From positions 84,165,691 through 84,229,690 of the forward strand of contig CM037877.1 in NCBI GenBank assembly GCA_021292165.1: 64,000 bases of DNA, in the 5' to 3' direction. The position numbers and the translations under genes were made by a program. How positions within the stretch are numbered: the stretch's first letter is position 1; each line of letters opens with the position of its first letter. Under the pieces are notes generated by a model. The model was not told the origin of the DNA and did no database searches. It worked only from the letters and a program-made list of their open reading frames with translations. The DNA is from Shinisaurus crocodilurus. Taxonomy: Eukaryota; Chordata; Lepidosauria; Squamata; Shinisauridae. Below are positions 1 through 11,150 of this stretch, piece by piece.

Positions 1-166
1 AAACTCAAAATATTTCACATTTAGATACTTAAGTCTGTCAACACATTTTCGTTTTGACGCAGGATGCGGGAATCCTCGCTGCTTGTCTCCCCACACACCC
101 CATCTTATGGTTTTGCCTTATCTTAAAATCTGTACCTTTGTTTAGTGATCGCTACAGTGTTTAAAC

Positions 167-664
167 CAGGGTTGGGCAACTTGTAGTTCTTTGGCCAAAG
201 GAAGTGAGGCAGGTGGCTACCAGGAGGAGGGCCTTTTCTGCTGTGGCACCCCAGTTATGGAATGAGCTCCCCAAAGAGGTTCGCCTGGCGCCTACTTTGT
301 ATGCTTTCCGGCACCAGGTGAAGACCTTTCTGTGTTCTCCCAGGCATTTTAATTATTTTAATCATCTTAATCATTTTAATCTTGCAATTCTTTTTATTCC
401 GTTATTGTAACTGCTGCTGCTAGCTCTGCTGTTTGTTTTTAATCTGTGGTTTTAAATTTTATATTGTATTTTATGATTTTAACTGTTGTAAACCGCCCAG
501 AGAGCTTCGGCTATTGGGCGGTATAAAAATGTATTAAATAAATAAATAAATAAATTGGGTGTTTTGGCCTGCAATTTCAATCAGCCCTAGCCAACATAGC
601 CAAAGGTTAGGGATGATGGGAGGTGTAGGCCCAAACATCTAGAATGCTACAAGTTGCGCACCCC
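167..664 (+). mobile_element. hAT-like MITE split by a nested L2 fragment
   Basis: The left part starts CAGGGTTGGGCAACTTGTAG at 167. The right part ends CTACAAGTTGCGCACCCCG at about 664, an imperfect inverted copy of the start. Between them an L2 3' end was inserted (188-555). The residual MITE core resembles the palindromic segments at 46330-46440 and 46804-46945. Confidence 0.6.
188..555 (+). mobile_element. L2-type LINE, 3' end fragment
   Basis: The + strand encodes the extreme C-terminus of an L2 reverse transcriptase protein (RRRAFSAVAPQLWNELPKEVR), followed by an AT-rich 3' UTR. The UTR ends in GTAAACCGCCCAGAGAGCTT, then GGGCGGTATAAAAATG and an (AAAT)n tail. The same tail occurs at 57230-57287. 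It is 5' truncated and dead. Confidence 0.85.
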
Positions 665-740
665 GATTTTATTTATATTTATATTGTTTATGTTTATATT
701 TATATCCCGCCTTTCCTCGCCAGGAGCCCACGACAGTTTA
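665..740 (-). mobile_element. SINE tail fragment (Sauria-type)
   Basis: The TTTATATCCCGCCTTTCCTCGCCAGGAGCC-like segment matches the 3' tail of the Sauria-type SINEs at 30360-30612 and 39690-39915 in reverse orientation. Only the tail is present. Confidence 0.5.
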
Positions 741-1790
741 AACCTTAATATGGTAAACCAAAGTACCTGTCAAGTGTCATAAGCCCTGTGCATACCTTCA
801 AAGTGTGTAGGCTTAATGCATGGAGAGAAGCGCAGGATTATGCCCACTAATATCCTACTCCCCCCCCAGCCCACCTTCACACATTCAGAGGAAGTTCCAA
901 ACAGACCTATAGACACCTACAACTGTACAAACATAGACCCTTCTATATGCTCAGGAACCCTGCAAAAGGCAGGATCCCCAAACATACAGAGCCTGTGCAT
1001 GTTGCATGTGTACAGTACAGCTCTGTTCTTCCACTGAATGCAAGGAGATCAGGGGGCAGCGACAGCAGGCATGACCCTGCTTCCTGCGCCACCCATTAAC
1101 CTGATTTGAATCAGTAGTAGAGTAAAATGAAACTTCCCTTTCAAGGGTTACTGCTCTTTCATATTGATCCAGCGGCTCCATATGGCACTGCTGTATGTAT
1201 AATGGCTTCCCCATTCTCAGTGAAAGGAGTCTGAAATAGAACAATAAATTTTTAATTCCTATTGAGTCAAGAATTTATGTTGGCATATAATAAACATGTT
1301 TAGGAAACATGTGTATTAGTGCTTTTTATTCAAGAGCTGTACTGGCATCCTAAAGTGGATTCAAACCTGTCGTCTCAAATTACTAGTATGTTATTCTCAG
1401 GGAAAGTTGCCTGAAATAGAATAATGCATACTCTAATTAATCTTTATTGATTGGAAAATTTAAATCTGGTTCTAGATTTGCAACGTCTGGTTCCATTCCT
1501 GGGCTTCAAGTTTGCTATGATATTTATGTACCTTTTTCTCCCACTAAACTAACAAACTAACCTTTTTCATGCACTTTTATCTATTACACTATCATTTATT
1601 AATGGATATCTGGGAACAGTGAGTGCCAGAGTGCTTCAGCACACACAGAGAACTCCTTCTCCTTACTCATCACCCTCTCTCCCATTTTTTTTAGGTAGCT
1701 GAGCACACATTAAATTTTTCCGTGGAAAAAAATATAACATCTGGGATCTCTTATTCATTTATCTTTGATTATGCTTAATGTACAATAGCA
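741..1790. other. Intronic sequence, nothing recognised
   Basis: AT-rich intronic DNA. Short open frames are present, but there are no splice-bounded exons and no similarity that I can name. Confidence 0.6.
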
Positions 1791-1794
1791 CCAT

Positions 1795-1905
1795 CCTATA
1801 CATGTTTAGACAGAAAAAAGTCCTACAAATCCATGTTGGCTGGAGGGAATGATGTGAGTTGTGGGACTTTTTTCTGTCTGAACATGCATAAGATTGAACC
1901 CTAAA
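1795..1905. mobile_element. Short inverted-repeat MITE
   Basis: Near-perfect inverted arms of about 24 bp (CATGTTTAGACAGAAAAAAG at about 1803 and its complement ending near 1886) enclose a core of about 35 bp. A related, less palindromic copy lies at about 45390-45515 inside a hAT element. No clear TSD was seen. Confidence 0.6.
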
Positions 1906-1959
1906 TAGCTCTTTCCTGGTTTAATCAGCATGTAAGCTGATTTGTTGCTGAAGGGGTTT

Positions 1960-2125
1960 TTAACTGGTTGGGTGCTATTTATTTCTTTTATTGTTTTCTT
2001 TTAATTGATTTGTTTCTATGTTATGTTTTAATCAGGATTCTATTTTTAATCTGTATTTTATTGTTTGCTGCCTTGAGCACCATGTTTGGTGGAAAGGCAA
2101 GATATAAATTTAATTAATAAATAAA
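1960..2125 (+). mobile_element. L2/CR1-like LINE 3' UTR remnant
   Basis: The segment has the T-rich 3' UTR and the ending TGCCTTGAGCACCATGTTTG, then GGAAAGGCAAGATATAAATT and (AATA)n, typical of reptile L2-like 3' ends. No coding part remains. Confidence 0.6.
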
Positions 2126-2290
2126 TCCCTGCTATTGGAGCCATTGGTATATGTTTTTTTGATAAGGTTCAGAATTCTAGGCTAAGTAAGGGAAAGCAAT
2201 CAGGGTGATTTCTGGCCATAATAAGGAAAATTCTTTGCTAATTCAAACATGTCAGTTCACCGGACCTTCTTTTTGTGCGTATCTAGGCAG

Positions 2291-2341
<51 letters not shown>
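2291..2341. repeat. Compound (TG)n(AG)n microsatellite
   Basis: About ten TG units run directly into about fourteen AG units. A similar compound dinucleotide array, (TG)n(AG)n(AC)n, is at 45238-45307. Confidence 0.95.
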
Positions 2342-2473
2342 CAACTCATAAACCAAATAATGCATACATACATTCCATTTGTGGGGGAAACAGAAAGTCT
2401 GAGTGAACATATGTTTCCGGTTTTTCACACTTGGTATAGTATCCAAAATGGCAGCTGATGCATGGGGATACAT

Positions 2474-3690
2474 TTGTTTGTTTGTTTATTGCATTTCTAT
2501 ACTGCCCCATAGCCAAAGCTCTCTGGGTGGTTCACAAAAATGAAAACCATCAAGTACAACATAAGATACACTATAAAAGTTTAAAAGTTTAAAATTAAAG
2601 TATAAAATAGAAATAAAAACCAAAATAAAACCTAGCAGCAATGCAAAGATTTAAAAGATAGTAACAGGTTTAAAACAACAGAAACTGAAAGATTAAAATG
2701 CCTGGGTAAATAGCAAGGTCTTCACCTGGTGCCAGAAAGAGCACAACATAGGCGCCAGGTGAGCCTCTCTGGGAAACTCATTCCACAACCAGGGTGCCAC
2801 AACAGAAAAGGCCCTCTTCTTAGTAGCGACCCACCTCACTTCCTTTGGCAGGGGCTCCCAGAGAAGGACTGCTGAGGATGATCTTAGGACCATATATGGG
2901 AGATGATCCTTCAGGTAACCTGGCCAAAGCCATTTAGGGCTTTGAATGTTAATGCCAGCACTTTGAATTGAGCCGAGGCATGGACTGGCAGCCAGTGCAG
3001 ATGGTAAAGTACTGGCATAATATGATCACATTGGCCAGTTAACAATCTATCTGTTTTCGGACCATTTTCAAAGGCAGCCCCACATATAACACATTGCAAT
3101 AATCTAGACGAGAGGTTACCAGAACATGAATAACTGTAGGCTATTCTTGTCCAGATAAGGATGTAGTCAGTATATCAGCCTAAACTGATCAAAGGTGCTC
3201 CGTACCACCAAGTCCCTCTGTGCCTCTTGTGACAATGCTGAATCCAAGAGCATCCCCCAAACTACAAACCTGATCCTTTAGAGGAAGTGCAACCCCCTCC
3301 AGAGCAGGTTGAATATCACTCATAAAGGCAGGTAAACCACCCACTAACAGTACCTCCATCTTGTCTGGATTGAGTCTCAGTTTATTGGCCCTTATCCAGT
3401 CGATCACATGCTGAGGCACTGAGTCAGAACAGCCACTGCCTCACCTGGATTTGATGAAAAGGAGAGAGCTGGGTGTCATCCACATATTGATGACACCTCA
3501 GTCCACAGCTCCAGATAACTTCCCCCAGCAGTTTCATGTAGATGTTGAACAGCATGGGGGACAGAATAGAGCCCTGTGGAACCCCACAGCATAGCTGCCA
3601 AGGCACAGAGCAATAATCCCCCAGCACCACTTTCTGGAATCAGCCATCCAAGTAGGAGCGGAGCCACTGCAGTGCCGGGCCTCCCAGATA
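2474..3690 (-). mobile_element. L2-type LINE remnant
   Basis: On the minus strand broken frames encode L2 reverse-transcriptase C-terminal motifs: YVDDTQLSPF (catalytic YxDD plus following residues), LRLNPDKMEVLLVGG, MPVLYHLHWLPVHASAQFKV and RRAFSVVAPWLWNEF. The 3' UTR lies at the low-coordinate end, finishing in the (GTTT)n stretch near 2480. Several stops and frameshifts make it non-functional. Its 5' end fades near 3690. Confidence 0.88.
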
Positions 3691-3959
3691 TCCCAGTGTA
3701 TATCTGGGATATCCAGATATGGAGAGAATATCTACCGTACTTTGGATATTATGTAGAAGTGCAACAAAAAGAACCATAAGAGACTCTTGTACATCCTGTT
3801 TTTCCCTTCAGTTGAATGTATAAAGCTGACCATACCTGTAGTGGAAAGTGAGCAAATTGGTTGTGAGAGATTTTCCAGAGAAATAACTCCATTCCCTACA
3901 GCACTGATGTGTTGTACTTGCTGGTTCAGCACTTTACAGCATATCTTGTTTCTGTTGTA

Positions 3960-4250
3960 TATCTTAGGTTTGTGATTTGATTTAGTCTTGAACTGTTCAA
4001 GCCAACATGGATGTTGAGGTCCCCAGACACAATCAAGTTGTGTGTCTTCAGCAGCTCAACTAGACAAAGTGAACAGTACATTAACAGAATCCCCACTCTG
4101 TCCCATGTCCCCAGCATTAGGCATCCAAATTATAAGTCAGTCACAATCTGCAACCAGATGCCTTCAAAAGATCACAACAACCCCTCTTTTCAGCTATGAA
4201 ACTGAGAACACACTTGGTGACCAGTGCTGAGAGTTGTCTTCTAGAGAACA
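3960..4250 (-). mobile_element. LINE endonuclease-domain fragment
   Basis: The minus strand reads VELLKTHNLIVSGDLNIHVG. This resembles the G-D-x-N-x-H core of the apurinic-type endonuclease of LINEs, probably L2. It is only a short degenerate fragment lying next to the solo LTR. Confidence 0.5.
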
Positions 4251-4300
4251 ACATAAAGAAATTTTACCTTATTTATCTTATTTTAGTTTATCTGGTATTA

Positions 4301-4680
4301 TGTCGTAAATTAGTCCAGTCCAGAGATAAGCTGTAGTCGTTATCACAGTCCAAGGTTAGAAGCCAAAATATGTATCCGAAATCAAGAAAATACAAACCAG
4401 TTTAGGAACAGGTCAAAGAGTCTTCAAGGTTGTTCTGGAGTAAAAAATCACAAGTTGCAGTCCGGGAGCTGGCAAGAGCATCTGGCTGCGGCTGGCTGCA
4501 ACAATTGCTTCCAGCGTCTGAAGTGTGTTTGGGGCCTGTCTTTTAAGCCAGGCCAGCGCTGATTGGCAAGGCAGCACAGCTGGGCCAGGCTGCAGATGAC
4601 ACATGCCTGGCCCCTCCCCAAACACACTCTGGCTTGGTTGCCCTATTTCCTCCTTCTCCATCCCAAATGGAGGCACAACA
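4301..4680 (-). mobile_element. Solo LTR (LTR retrotransposon)
   Basis: A 380-bp segment with TG at one end and CA at the other is flanked by a perfect 5-bp duplication, TATTA (4296-4300 and 4681-4685). Read on the minus strand it has a TTAAAA TATA-like motif in a GC-richer central part. No internal coding region is attached, so it is a solo LTR left after recombination. Gypsy or endogenous-retrovirus origin cannot be decided by eye. Confidence 0.75.
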
Positions 4681-4859
4681 TATTATGCCATTTATACTCA
4701 GATAACTGATGCTATTTATATGGAGGCACAGATGTTACAACCATGGCATAAAGACTTGTGCTTTCTGGGAAGAAGGTGCTTGAGGGTAGGTAATGCTGGA
4801 CGATTAGTTTCTCTGAGGGCATCCTACATTAAAAGCTTGTACCTGTCTAAAACCTCTCT

Positions 4860-5145
4860 TAGCCATCATGGTGTTCCGAAAGAATCCTGGGAATTGTAGT
4901 TTAGTCAGGTGCTTAAGTATGAACTGTAGGTTCCCTCTCTTGGGCTTAAATCCAACATCATGTGATGAGATGTCACCTTGCTCTCTTTCCCCCTGCAGCC
5001 CCCTGCATACCTTCCAAATCTGCTCCGGAGGGTCCCCCAGCCCTCTGGGCTGCAGGAGGAAAGAAAACTGTTCCACCAGCAGTTACCGTTTCACTGGTGG
5101 ATGTTCAGGGTTGGATACAACCCTGAGACATTTCCTGTAAGATCT
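4860..5145. repeat. Unnamed interspersed repeat with internal palindrome
   Basis: The part around CTCCGGAGGGTCCCCCAGCC and the following GGTTGGATACAACCC motif recur in diverged form at 55050-55270. Two copies indicate a repeat family. The CTCCRGAGG / CCTCTGGAG portion is self-complementary. Confidence 0.5.
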
Positions 5146-5406
5146 CATAGACTACATTTGAACCATCCCCTTTATGTGAGGCTGCTAACTGGGATTATAT
5201 AGAAAGTGGTACTGAGGTGCCAACAGTACACCAACTCTCTCTTTCCTTTTGGAGGCTTTGTGGGTCAGGAATGAACGAGATGGGACAATGCTTGTTAAGT
5301 TTTATGTTCTCTGTAGTTCAATTTTACTAGCTAATTGATGCCTTAATGATTATCTGGCCCCAGACTCTAGGATGGGACAGAAGAGTGATTTAAATACTTA
5401 AAACTA

Positions 5407-5655
5407 CAGGCAGTCCCCGGGTTACAAACGAGATCCATTCGTAAGTCTGTCTTTAAGTCGAATGTGTATGTAATTCGGAACAGAAGCCGTGCAATGTTTT
5501 CAGTCTTGCAAAGTCTTGCAAAGTGTCGCTAAGTATATTGTGTGCATTCGTAAGTACAAACCATTGTATTTAACTCAGAATTTTACATATATGGCGGTCC
5601 GTTCTAAGTATGAGTTGTCTGTAAGTCGGGACGTTCGTAACCCGGGGACTGCCTG
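5407..5655. mobile_element. Tc1/mariner-type MITE
   Basis: The element begins CAGGCAGTCCCCGGGTTAC and ends with its exact complement GTAACCCGGGGACTGCCTG, flanked by TA on both sides (5405-5406 and 5656-5657). A length of 249 bp with no coding capacity fits a pogo/Tigger- or mariner-mobilised MITE. Confidence 0.9.
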
Positions 5656-5699
5656 TACTTAAATGGTGTGCTTCACCAATGTTTAAATGTGTTTTATTT

Positions 5700-5860
5700 G
5701 AGCAAAGATTAGAGTGAGTGGGAGGTGCTATTTCACTCGTGTCCTGCAGGTGGCCTTCCAATAAGCATCTGGTTGGCCACTGTGGGAACAGAATACTGGA
5801 TGTGATAGGACTTTGGCCTCATCCAGCACAGCTCATTTTATGTTCTTGTGTTTCCTAAGT
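5700..5860 (+). repeat. Old interspersed repeat (reptile SINE/LINE tail)
   Basis: The pattern CTGGTTGGCCACTGTGGGAA, then ACAGAATACTGGA, then CATCCAGCACAGCTC and TATGTTCTTGTG recurs at about 46545-46640 and, more diverged, at 51240-51375 and 29185-29245. I recognise it as a common ancient reptile repeat but cannot name the family. Confidence 0.55.
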
Positions 5861-7320
5861 GTATTTGAGCAGCATAGAGGGAGGATTTGTCCCAGAAGAG
5901 AAAATTGGTTGCCAAAGCTTGCACTTCAAATTATACCAATAAAATTATTCATACAGTTAAGAACCTAAAATACAGTTTTCCAGTTTTTGTTGACTTCGGT
6001 GGAGGGCACTTACCACTTTCTGAAAAGTCACAAGAGTAAAACCATTCTTCCTTCATAGATCAGACATTATTAAATCCTTAAAAGTCTCATTAAAATTTAT
6101 GACATAATGCAGTTACAAACATTTTTATAGCCAAATGCAATTAATATTGTTACATTTGGTGTATGGAACTTGCTGAAATCTAGGCCAGAGGTAATTAAAG
6201 AATTAGTCAAATAGTCATCTGTAGTGCATTTCAGATATATGTTGGAAATGCTCCGTAGTTGTTTTTTTTACTGCCATAATGTATTAGAAATGACAGTACT
6301 AAAATCCAAGCTCTTCTCTCTGGTTCAGTAGACCAATTAGGGATTCTCATTTGTCATTCAATGATTGCAAAATTAGTAGCACTATTTCCCCCCCATTAGA
6401 TTGACTCAAGGGAAAGAAACAATACTGTGTGAAATGTAACCTTTTCGTAACTGCTTCACGGGGGGGGGGGATCTGGGATGAATTATATACTGATGAAGAC
6501 TTACTTTACATGAGCTTAAAAAAGAAGATCATAACTGATGAGATCAATGGCAAGTTCCCATGCATCATTTCAACAGCATAACAGCCCAGGAGGTTAAAAG
6601 CAGAGTCTAACCCAAAATCATAGCCTACACATTGCTGTAGTGATTTCCCCCAATTTAAGAAGTGGCACAACTTGGGTCTTTGTCTCCCTAATGTGGAGCA
6701 GCTGGGACACTTAGGCAGCCTATGTGGGATTTCCTTTCCCCAGCACTGCCATTACCTATGGAAGAACTACTCCTTCACTAGGTAATCCCACCTAATGGAT
6801 TTTAGCAGATACTTATATTTCTGGCCCTAAGGAACTCTCTATCAGTATAACTCAGTTCCACAAACTGACCATTTTCCTCTGCAATCAATTCTGTTAGAAT
6901 AGTTTAAAAACCACCTAGTAGCTGGAATAAGAGGCTTAGGTGTGAGATGGGCACCAGCACTCGGGATAAGATGAACTATTAAGCAAGTAATTTATTAAAG
7001 GGATTTTTTTTGCATAAGGGATTACTAATATTTACTTTGCGGTTTTCAAAAGACTGCTTAGTAACAATTCTTAAGGACTCAAGAGACACTTGCTTCAAGC
7101 CTCTAATGACTTTACTCAGGCCCAAACCCCAGCCAGATACACTTACAACCAAATCTAGCTCTTGGGTACAGTCTTCCTCTGACACCAAAGCTCTTCCTGT
7201 TGTGTTTCTAGCTGCTTGGACAGTTTATCTGGGTTTTTACTGACTGCTTCTATAACCTTCTTCTGGCAGCCTCCTACATAACACAGCCACCAGCTTCCTA
7301 CACCTGATCTTCACCAGTCA
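5861..7320. other. Intronic sequence, mostly unassigned
   Basis: AT-rich intron with a short poly-G run near 6461. The part from about 6930 onward, together with 8191-8520, forms the surroundings into which the LINE at 7392 inserted. It may itself be an old LTR-type repeat, but I could not define its ends. Confidence 0.5.
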
Positions 7321-7325
7321 CGTAT

Positions 7326-7391
7326 AGTTATTCCACAGATAAGGAATAGCTTAATATTCAGGCCTTAGCTATTCACTTTTTCCTCAGCTTT
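7326..7391. repeat. 66-bp target-site duplication, left copy
   Basis: These 66 bases, beginning AGTTATTCCACAGATAAGGA and ending CCTCAGCTTT, are repeated without a mismatch at 8125-8190, exactly bracketing the LINE at 7392-8124. Confidence 0.93.
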
Positions 7392-8124
7392 GTGTTCGAG
7401 GATCGGGATATTTGTAAGAAGACCAAAACACTGGTTTATGAAGCCATTGTATTACCGACTTTATTGTATGCCTGCGAAACATGGACTATCTATAAACGTC
7501 ACTTCCACCTCCTTGAAAGGTTTCATCAACGTTGCCTTCGGAAAATCCTGCGAATTACTTGGGAAGATAGACGAACAAATGTCAGTGTACTGGAAGAAGC
7601 AAAGACTACTAGCATTGAAAAAATGATCCTTCAACGCCAACTTCAGTGGACCGGTCATGTTGTTCGAATGCCTGACTGCCGTCTCCCAAAGCAGTTACTT
7701 TACTCCCAACTCAAGGATGGAAAGCGGAATATCGGTGGTCAATATAAGAGGTTTAAAGATGTTCATAAGGCTAATCTAAAAAAATGCAATATAAACATCG
7801 AAAACTGGGAAGCTCTGGCCCATGAACGATCTAAATGGAGGTTGGCCTTTCACAAAGGTTCCATGGACTTTGAAGAAGCCCGAGTGCAAGGTGAAAGGGA
7901 GAAACGTGCTAAGCGAAAAGCACGTCAAATGAATCCTTTACAGGACCATCTTCTATCTGGTAACCTGTGTCCTCACTGTGGGAAGCTGTGTGGATCTAGA
8001 ATTGGCCTCCACAGTCACTTACGGACCCATCGCTAGAGTCTACACAATCTTCTTTAGAATTTCCTCCTTTTATCCCGGAAGACAATCTTACTCGGTCACG
8101 AGTGATCGCCTGATGATGATGATG
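7392..8124 (+). mobile_element. 5'-truncated non-LTR retrotransposon with C2H2-finger C-terminus
   Basis: The open frame 7392-8036 encodes the last 214 residues of a LINE reverse transcriptase protein: thumb-region motifs LVYEAIVLPTLLYACETWT and LERFHQRCLRKIL, then LQWTGHVVRMPDCRLPKQLL. The tail is a canonical C-x2-C-x12-H-x3-H zinc finger (CPHCGKLCGSRIG onward, residues 193-213). There is no stop before the end of the protein. The 3' UTR is about 85 bp and ends in (GAT)n, reading GATGATGATGATG. The insertion has a 66-bp perfect TSD and therefore clear edges. The clade is uncertain: it is not L1, L2, CR1 or BovB, and an I-, Vingi- or R1-related group is possible. Being 5' truncated, this copy cannot move by itself. 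Its near identity to 42134-42778 suggests the family was active recently. Confidence 0.88.
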
Positions 8125-8190
8125 AGTTATTCCACAGATAAGGAATAGCTTAATATTCAGGCCTTAGCTATTCACTTTTTCCTCAGCTTT
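8125..8190. repeat. 66-bp target-site duplication, right copy
   Basis: Identical to 7326-7391. It directly follows the GAT-repeat tail of the LINE. Confidence 0.93.
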
Positions 8191-9110
8191 TTCCTAGTCC
8201 TCCCAAAACACCATACACCAACCAGCAGACCTTCTCCCTCCTGACTGCCACAGACTAACTCCCAACTGCCAACTGTCTCCTTAACTGTCATTTCCCAACC
8301 ACTCTTTTCCACCTAGCTAGAATCTCCAGCCAATCAGAATTTTATTTACCTGATCCAGGCCCCATCTAACAATATTCAAAGCGATTGTCTCTCTTTCCCA
8401 CTTCAGAATATCACTAAGGAACTACTACACAGGCCTTTGGCAGTAACAAAACAAGGCTTCAGGCCTATTCAGATATATTATTGACTCACACAGAGGCCAT
8501 GCCGCACAAAGTAAACATTACAGAACAATAATAGTTATATACAGACATTTCTTCATACAGATGAGAGATCATTTGATCACATGATCATGTATTTGGGAAT
8601 GTTGCCCAAGTAGGGAATTAGAAGATCTAGAGTCAAGATATGCCAATATAAACAAATACTTTAAACTGACAATTCATCTCTTAGCCATAAGATCATTTTT
8701 ATACTACAATCCTATCTGCCTAAATCTGATATATATCAAAACATTGTATGCAAAACCTGGAAAGTGATAACATTTCTCTGCTTGACACATCAGTACAGCA
8801 TCATGAAGTGGAGATGACACAGAGCACAGTCACTCTGAGTTTATAATGTGTGAATGGACTGAGGGAACTGGGAATATTAAACTTAAAAGAAAAAAAGATT
8901 GAATGGGAATGGTAGTGTGAGGGGGAGAGTATTTATTGGGCTTCTAGTGAGAGTATAGTGACTTCAAGCTGCAGCTGATTTTTTGCTAGATATCAACCAA
9001 CACTTCCTAATAGTAGCTTCAATTGGACAAATTGCACAGCAAAGTTGTGGCATTTTAAAGGAAGAAACAGAATGTGTATCAGTTAGGGAATGCTGCTGCT
9101 CGAGGGGAGA
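8191..9110. other. Intronic sequence, nothing recognised
   Basis: No protein similarity, RNA gene or delimited repeat was seen here. Confidence 0.5.
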
Positions 9111-9114
9111 TCCC

Positions 9115-9148
<34 letters not shown>
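9115..9148. repeat. (TTG)n microsatellite
   Basis: About eleven consecutive TTG triplets. Confidence 0.95.
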
Positions 9149-9278
9149 AATATAAGATAAAAGAAATCAAATACATCTTCATACTAGAAGCAAGAATTAT
9201 GTTACCTGTTATTGGGTCAACTTTTGTTTCTTCATACTTCAGTCTTCCAGCTCTTCCTTCTCTTCTTGAATATATGTA

Positions 9279-9531
9279 CAGTAATACCTTGGATTGCAAG
9301 TAACTTGGTTTGAGAGCGTTTTGCAAGACAAGCAAATTTTTAAAATATTTATTAAAAAAATTTTTTTACTTGATATACAAGTGACGTCTTGCAATACAAG
9401 TACTGTAGTACGGCTTAAATTAAAAATCTCTGTACAAATTTCTTGGCGGGGATTTCGTTTTGATATAAGAGTGTTTTGGATTACAAGCACATTTCCGGAA
9501 CGAATTATGCTCTCAATCCAAGGCATGACTG
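9279..9531 (+). mobile_element. Mariner-type MITE, copy 1
   Basis: The element starts CAGTAATACCTTGGATTGCA and ends TCAATCCAAGGCATGACTG, with TA flanks (9277-9278 and 9532-9533). Two further copies lie at 9812-10061 (inverted) and 11434-11680 (same orientation). The three share the internal block TACAAGTACTGTAGTACGGC. It is non-coding. Confidence 0.92.
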
Positions 9532-9811
9532 TATATTATACAGTCAATCAGACTGTCAGCATGCTTGGACATATTTCTGAATATAATAAACTAAAATATT
9601 GCTCTTGTGCAATAGCTTGCGATTGTTTTGTCACTGCTGATAGCTACAACCCCCTAACCAATTACGTACATGATTATCCACTTTTATACCTTTCACTCCA
9701 GCAGCTGTAAGTGGTCTAGAGATGAATGAATCTGTCAGTTTAAGTTTCTTATTTTTCCAGTCTTGTGTTCAGTTCCTAAACTTTGAGATTTTTTTTGCAT
9801 GAAAATTTGTA

Positions 9812-10061
9812 CAGTCATGCCTTGGATTGAGAGCATAATTCGTTCCGGAAACGTGCTTGTAATCCAAAACACTCTTATATCAAAACAAAATCCCCCCAAA
9901 AAAATTTGTACAGAGATTTTTAATTTAAGCCGTACTACAGTACTTGTATTGCAAGAGGTCGCTTGTATATCAAGTAAAAAATAAATAAATAAATATTTAA
10001 AAATTTGCTAGTCTTGCAAAACGCTCTCAAACCAAGTTACTTGCAATCCAAGGTATTACTG
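9812..10061 (-). mobile_element. Mariner-type MITE, copy 2 (inverted)
   Basis: Same family as 9279-9531 but in the opposite orientation: it starts CAGTCATGCCTTGGATTGAG and ends TTGCAATCCAAGGTATTACTG, with TA on both sides. With copy 1 it forms inverted arms of about 250 bp, 280 bp apart. Confidence 0.92.
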
Positions 10062-10823
10062 TACACATTTTTATGGGAGAACTCCATTGCAAAATTCAGA
10101 GATGTGCAAATTTGAAAGGGTAACTGAGCTTTGGTTTGCATATTGGTTTGCAAATGATAAATTAGGTGGTGCAAACTGAATGAATTTCTCCCCCATCCCT
10201 AGGGTAGCACTACTCCCAACAGTGAAATGAAGAAGCATAATTGACAGTTCCATTTAGTTCAAGATCTGGTTCAAAATTGCCCATCTTGATTTTAAGACCA
10301 TCCATAGGCTTGTTGCAATTTATTCCAGTCATATGTATCCTGTATTACTAGAGGCCCATTCTAACCTTCATGCATGCAGTAAACATGTGGAGAAAGTGGA
10401 AGAAGAACTATTCTGTTGGCCATGCCCCCAACACTGTACACCCCACTGTCCCCATCCCTTGACTTCCACACATAGAGGCAAAGGTCTGCAAAGAGTCATC
10501 CATGTGTACTTACAGCTGCACACACATAGGTACTCCATGCAATCATGACTTTCAACTGCACTAATGAAGGTTAGGGGGCAGGGCTAGTGGAGCATACTAC
10601 ATCCCCCTGAGAACATTAGTTATTGGATGGATTAAAAATATAATAAATAAATACATTAGGAGTATTTAATGTTGGCATTGAGAATGTCTAAAAAGTCCTT
10701 AGGTCAGCCCCCATCTTTAGAATTCTGCTGTTTCTTGAGCTACATGAACTCATTAATTTCTATAAAATGGTGAGCATGTCATAGACATAGTTAAATCCAA
10801 CTAGTGCTGAGTTGGCACTTGTG

Positions 10824-11001
10824 TGTTTTGGTTGTGGATTCTATGCCCAAAGAAGACAGAGGCCTGATAGTAGTGACTAAAGCTTTATTGTGCATGTCTC
10901 CAGGCCTGCTGAGCTCACACAGGCTCTTCTCCTTTTGACTTCTCAACTAGAGGTTAACATCCAGTTCCTTTGCAGGAATGAGCTGGCTACCTATCATAAC
11001 A
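10824..11001 (-). mobile_element. Short solo LTR
   Basis: A 178-bp segment runs from TG (TGTTTTGGTTGTGG) to CA (CTATCATAACA), with a perfect 5-bp duplication TTGTG at 10819-10823 and 11002-11006. On the minus strand it contains AATAAAGCTTTAG, a usable polyadenylation signal, which sets the orientation. A second copy interrupted by a hAT element lies at 36908-37679. Confidence 0.75.
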
Positions 11002-11065
11002 TTGTGTCCTAAACATACTTCCTAGCCACACTGGACTGGTTGTAGATTAATTGAAATGTTGCTTT

Positions 11066-11150
11066 TAGGCTGCAATTCTATGCTCGCTTATTTGGGAGTA
11101 AGTCCCACTAGGATCAATGGTAATTACTCCAGAGTAAATTTTATACATGT
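11066..11150. repeat. Reptile MITE-like repeat (GGGAGTAAGTCCCA type)
   Basis: The segment GCAATTCTATGC, then TTGGGAGTAAGTCCCACTAG and the partly complementary ACTCCAGAGTAAATT, is a familiar amniote interspersed repeat. Diverged relatives appear near 14155-14270, 22590-22650 and 52070-52155. Confidence 0.5.

Noticed and set aside
9294..9710. 138-codon + strand frame
   Set aside because: It runs through a mariner MITE and AT-rich intron with no conserved protein.
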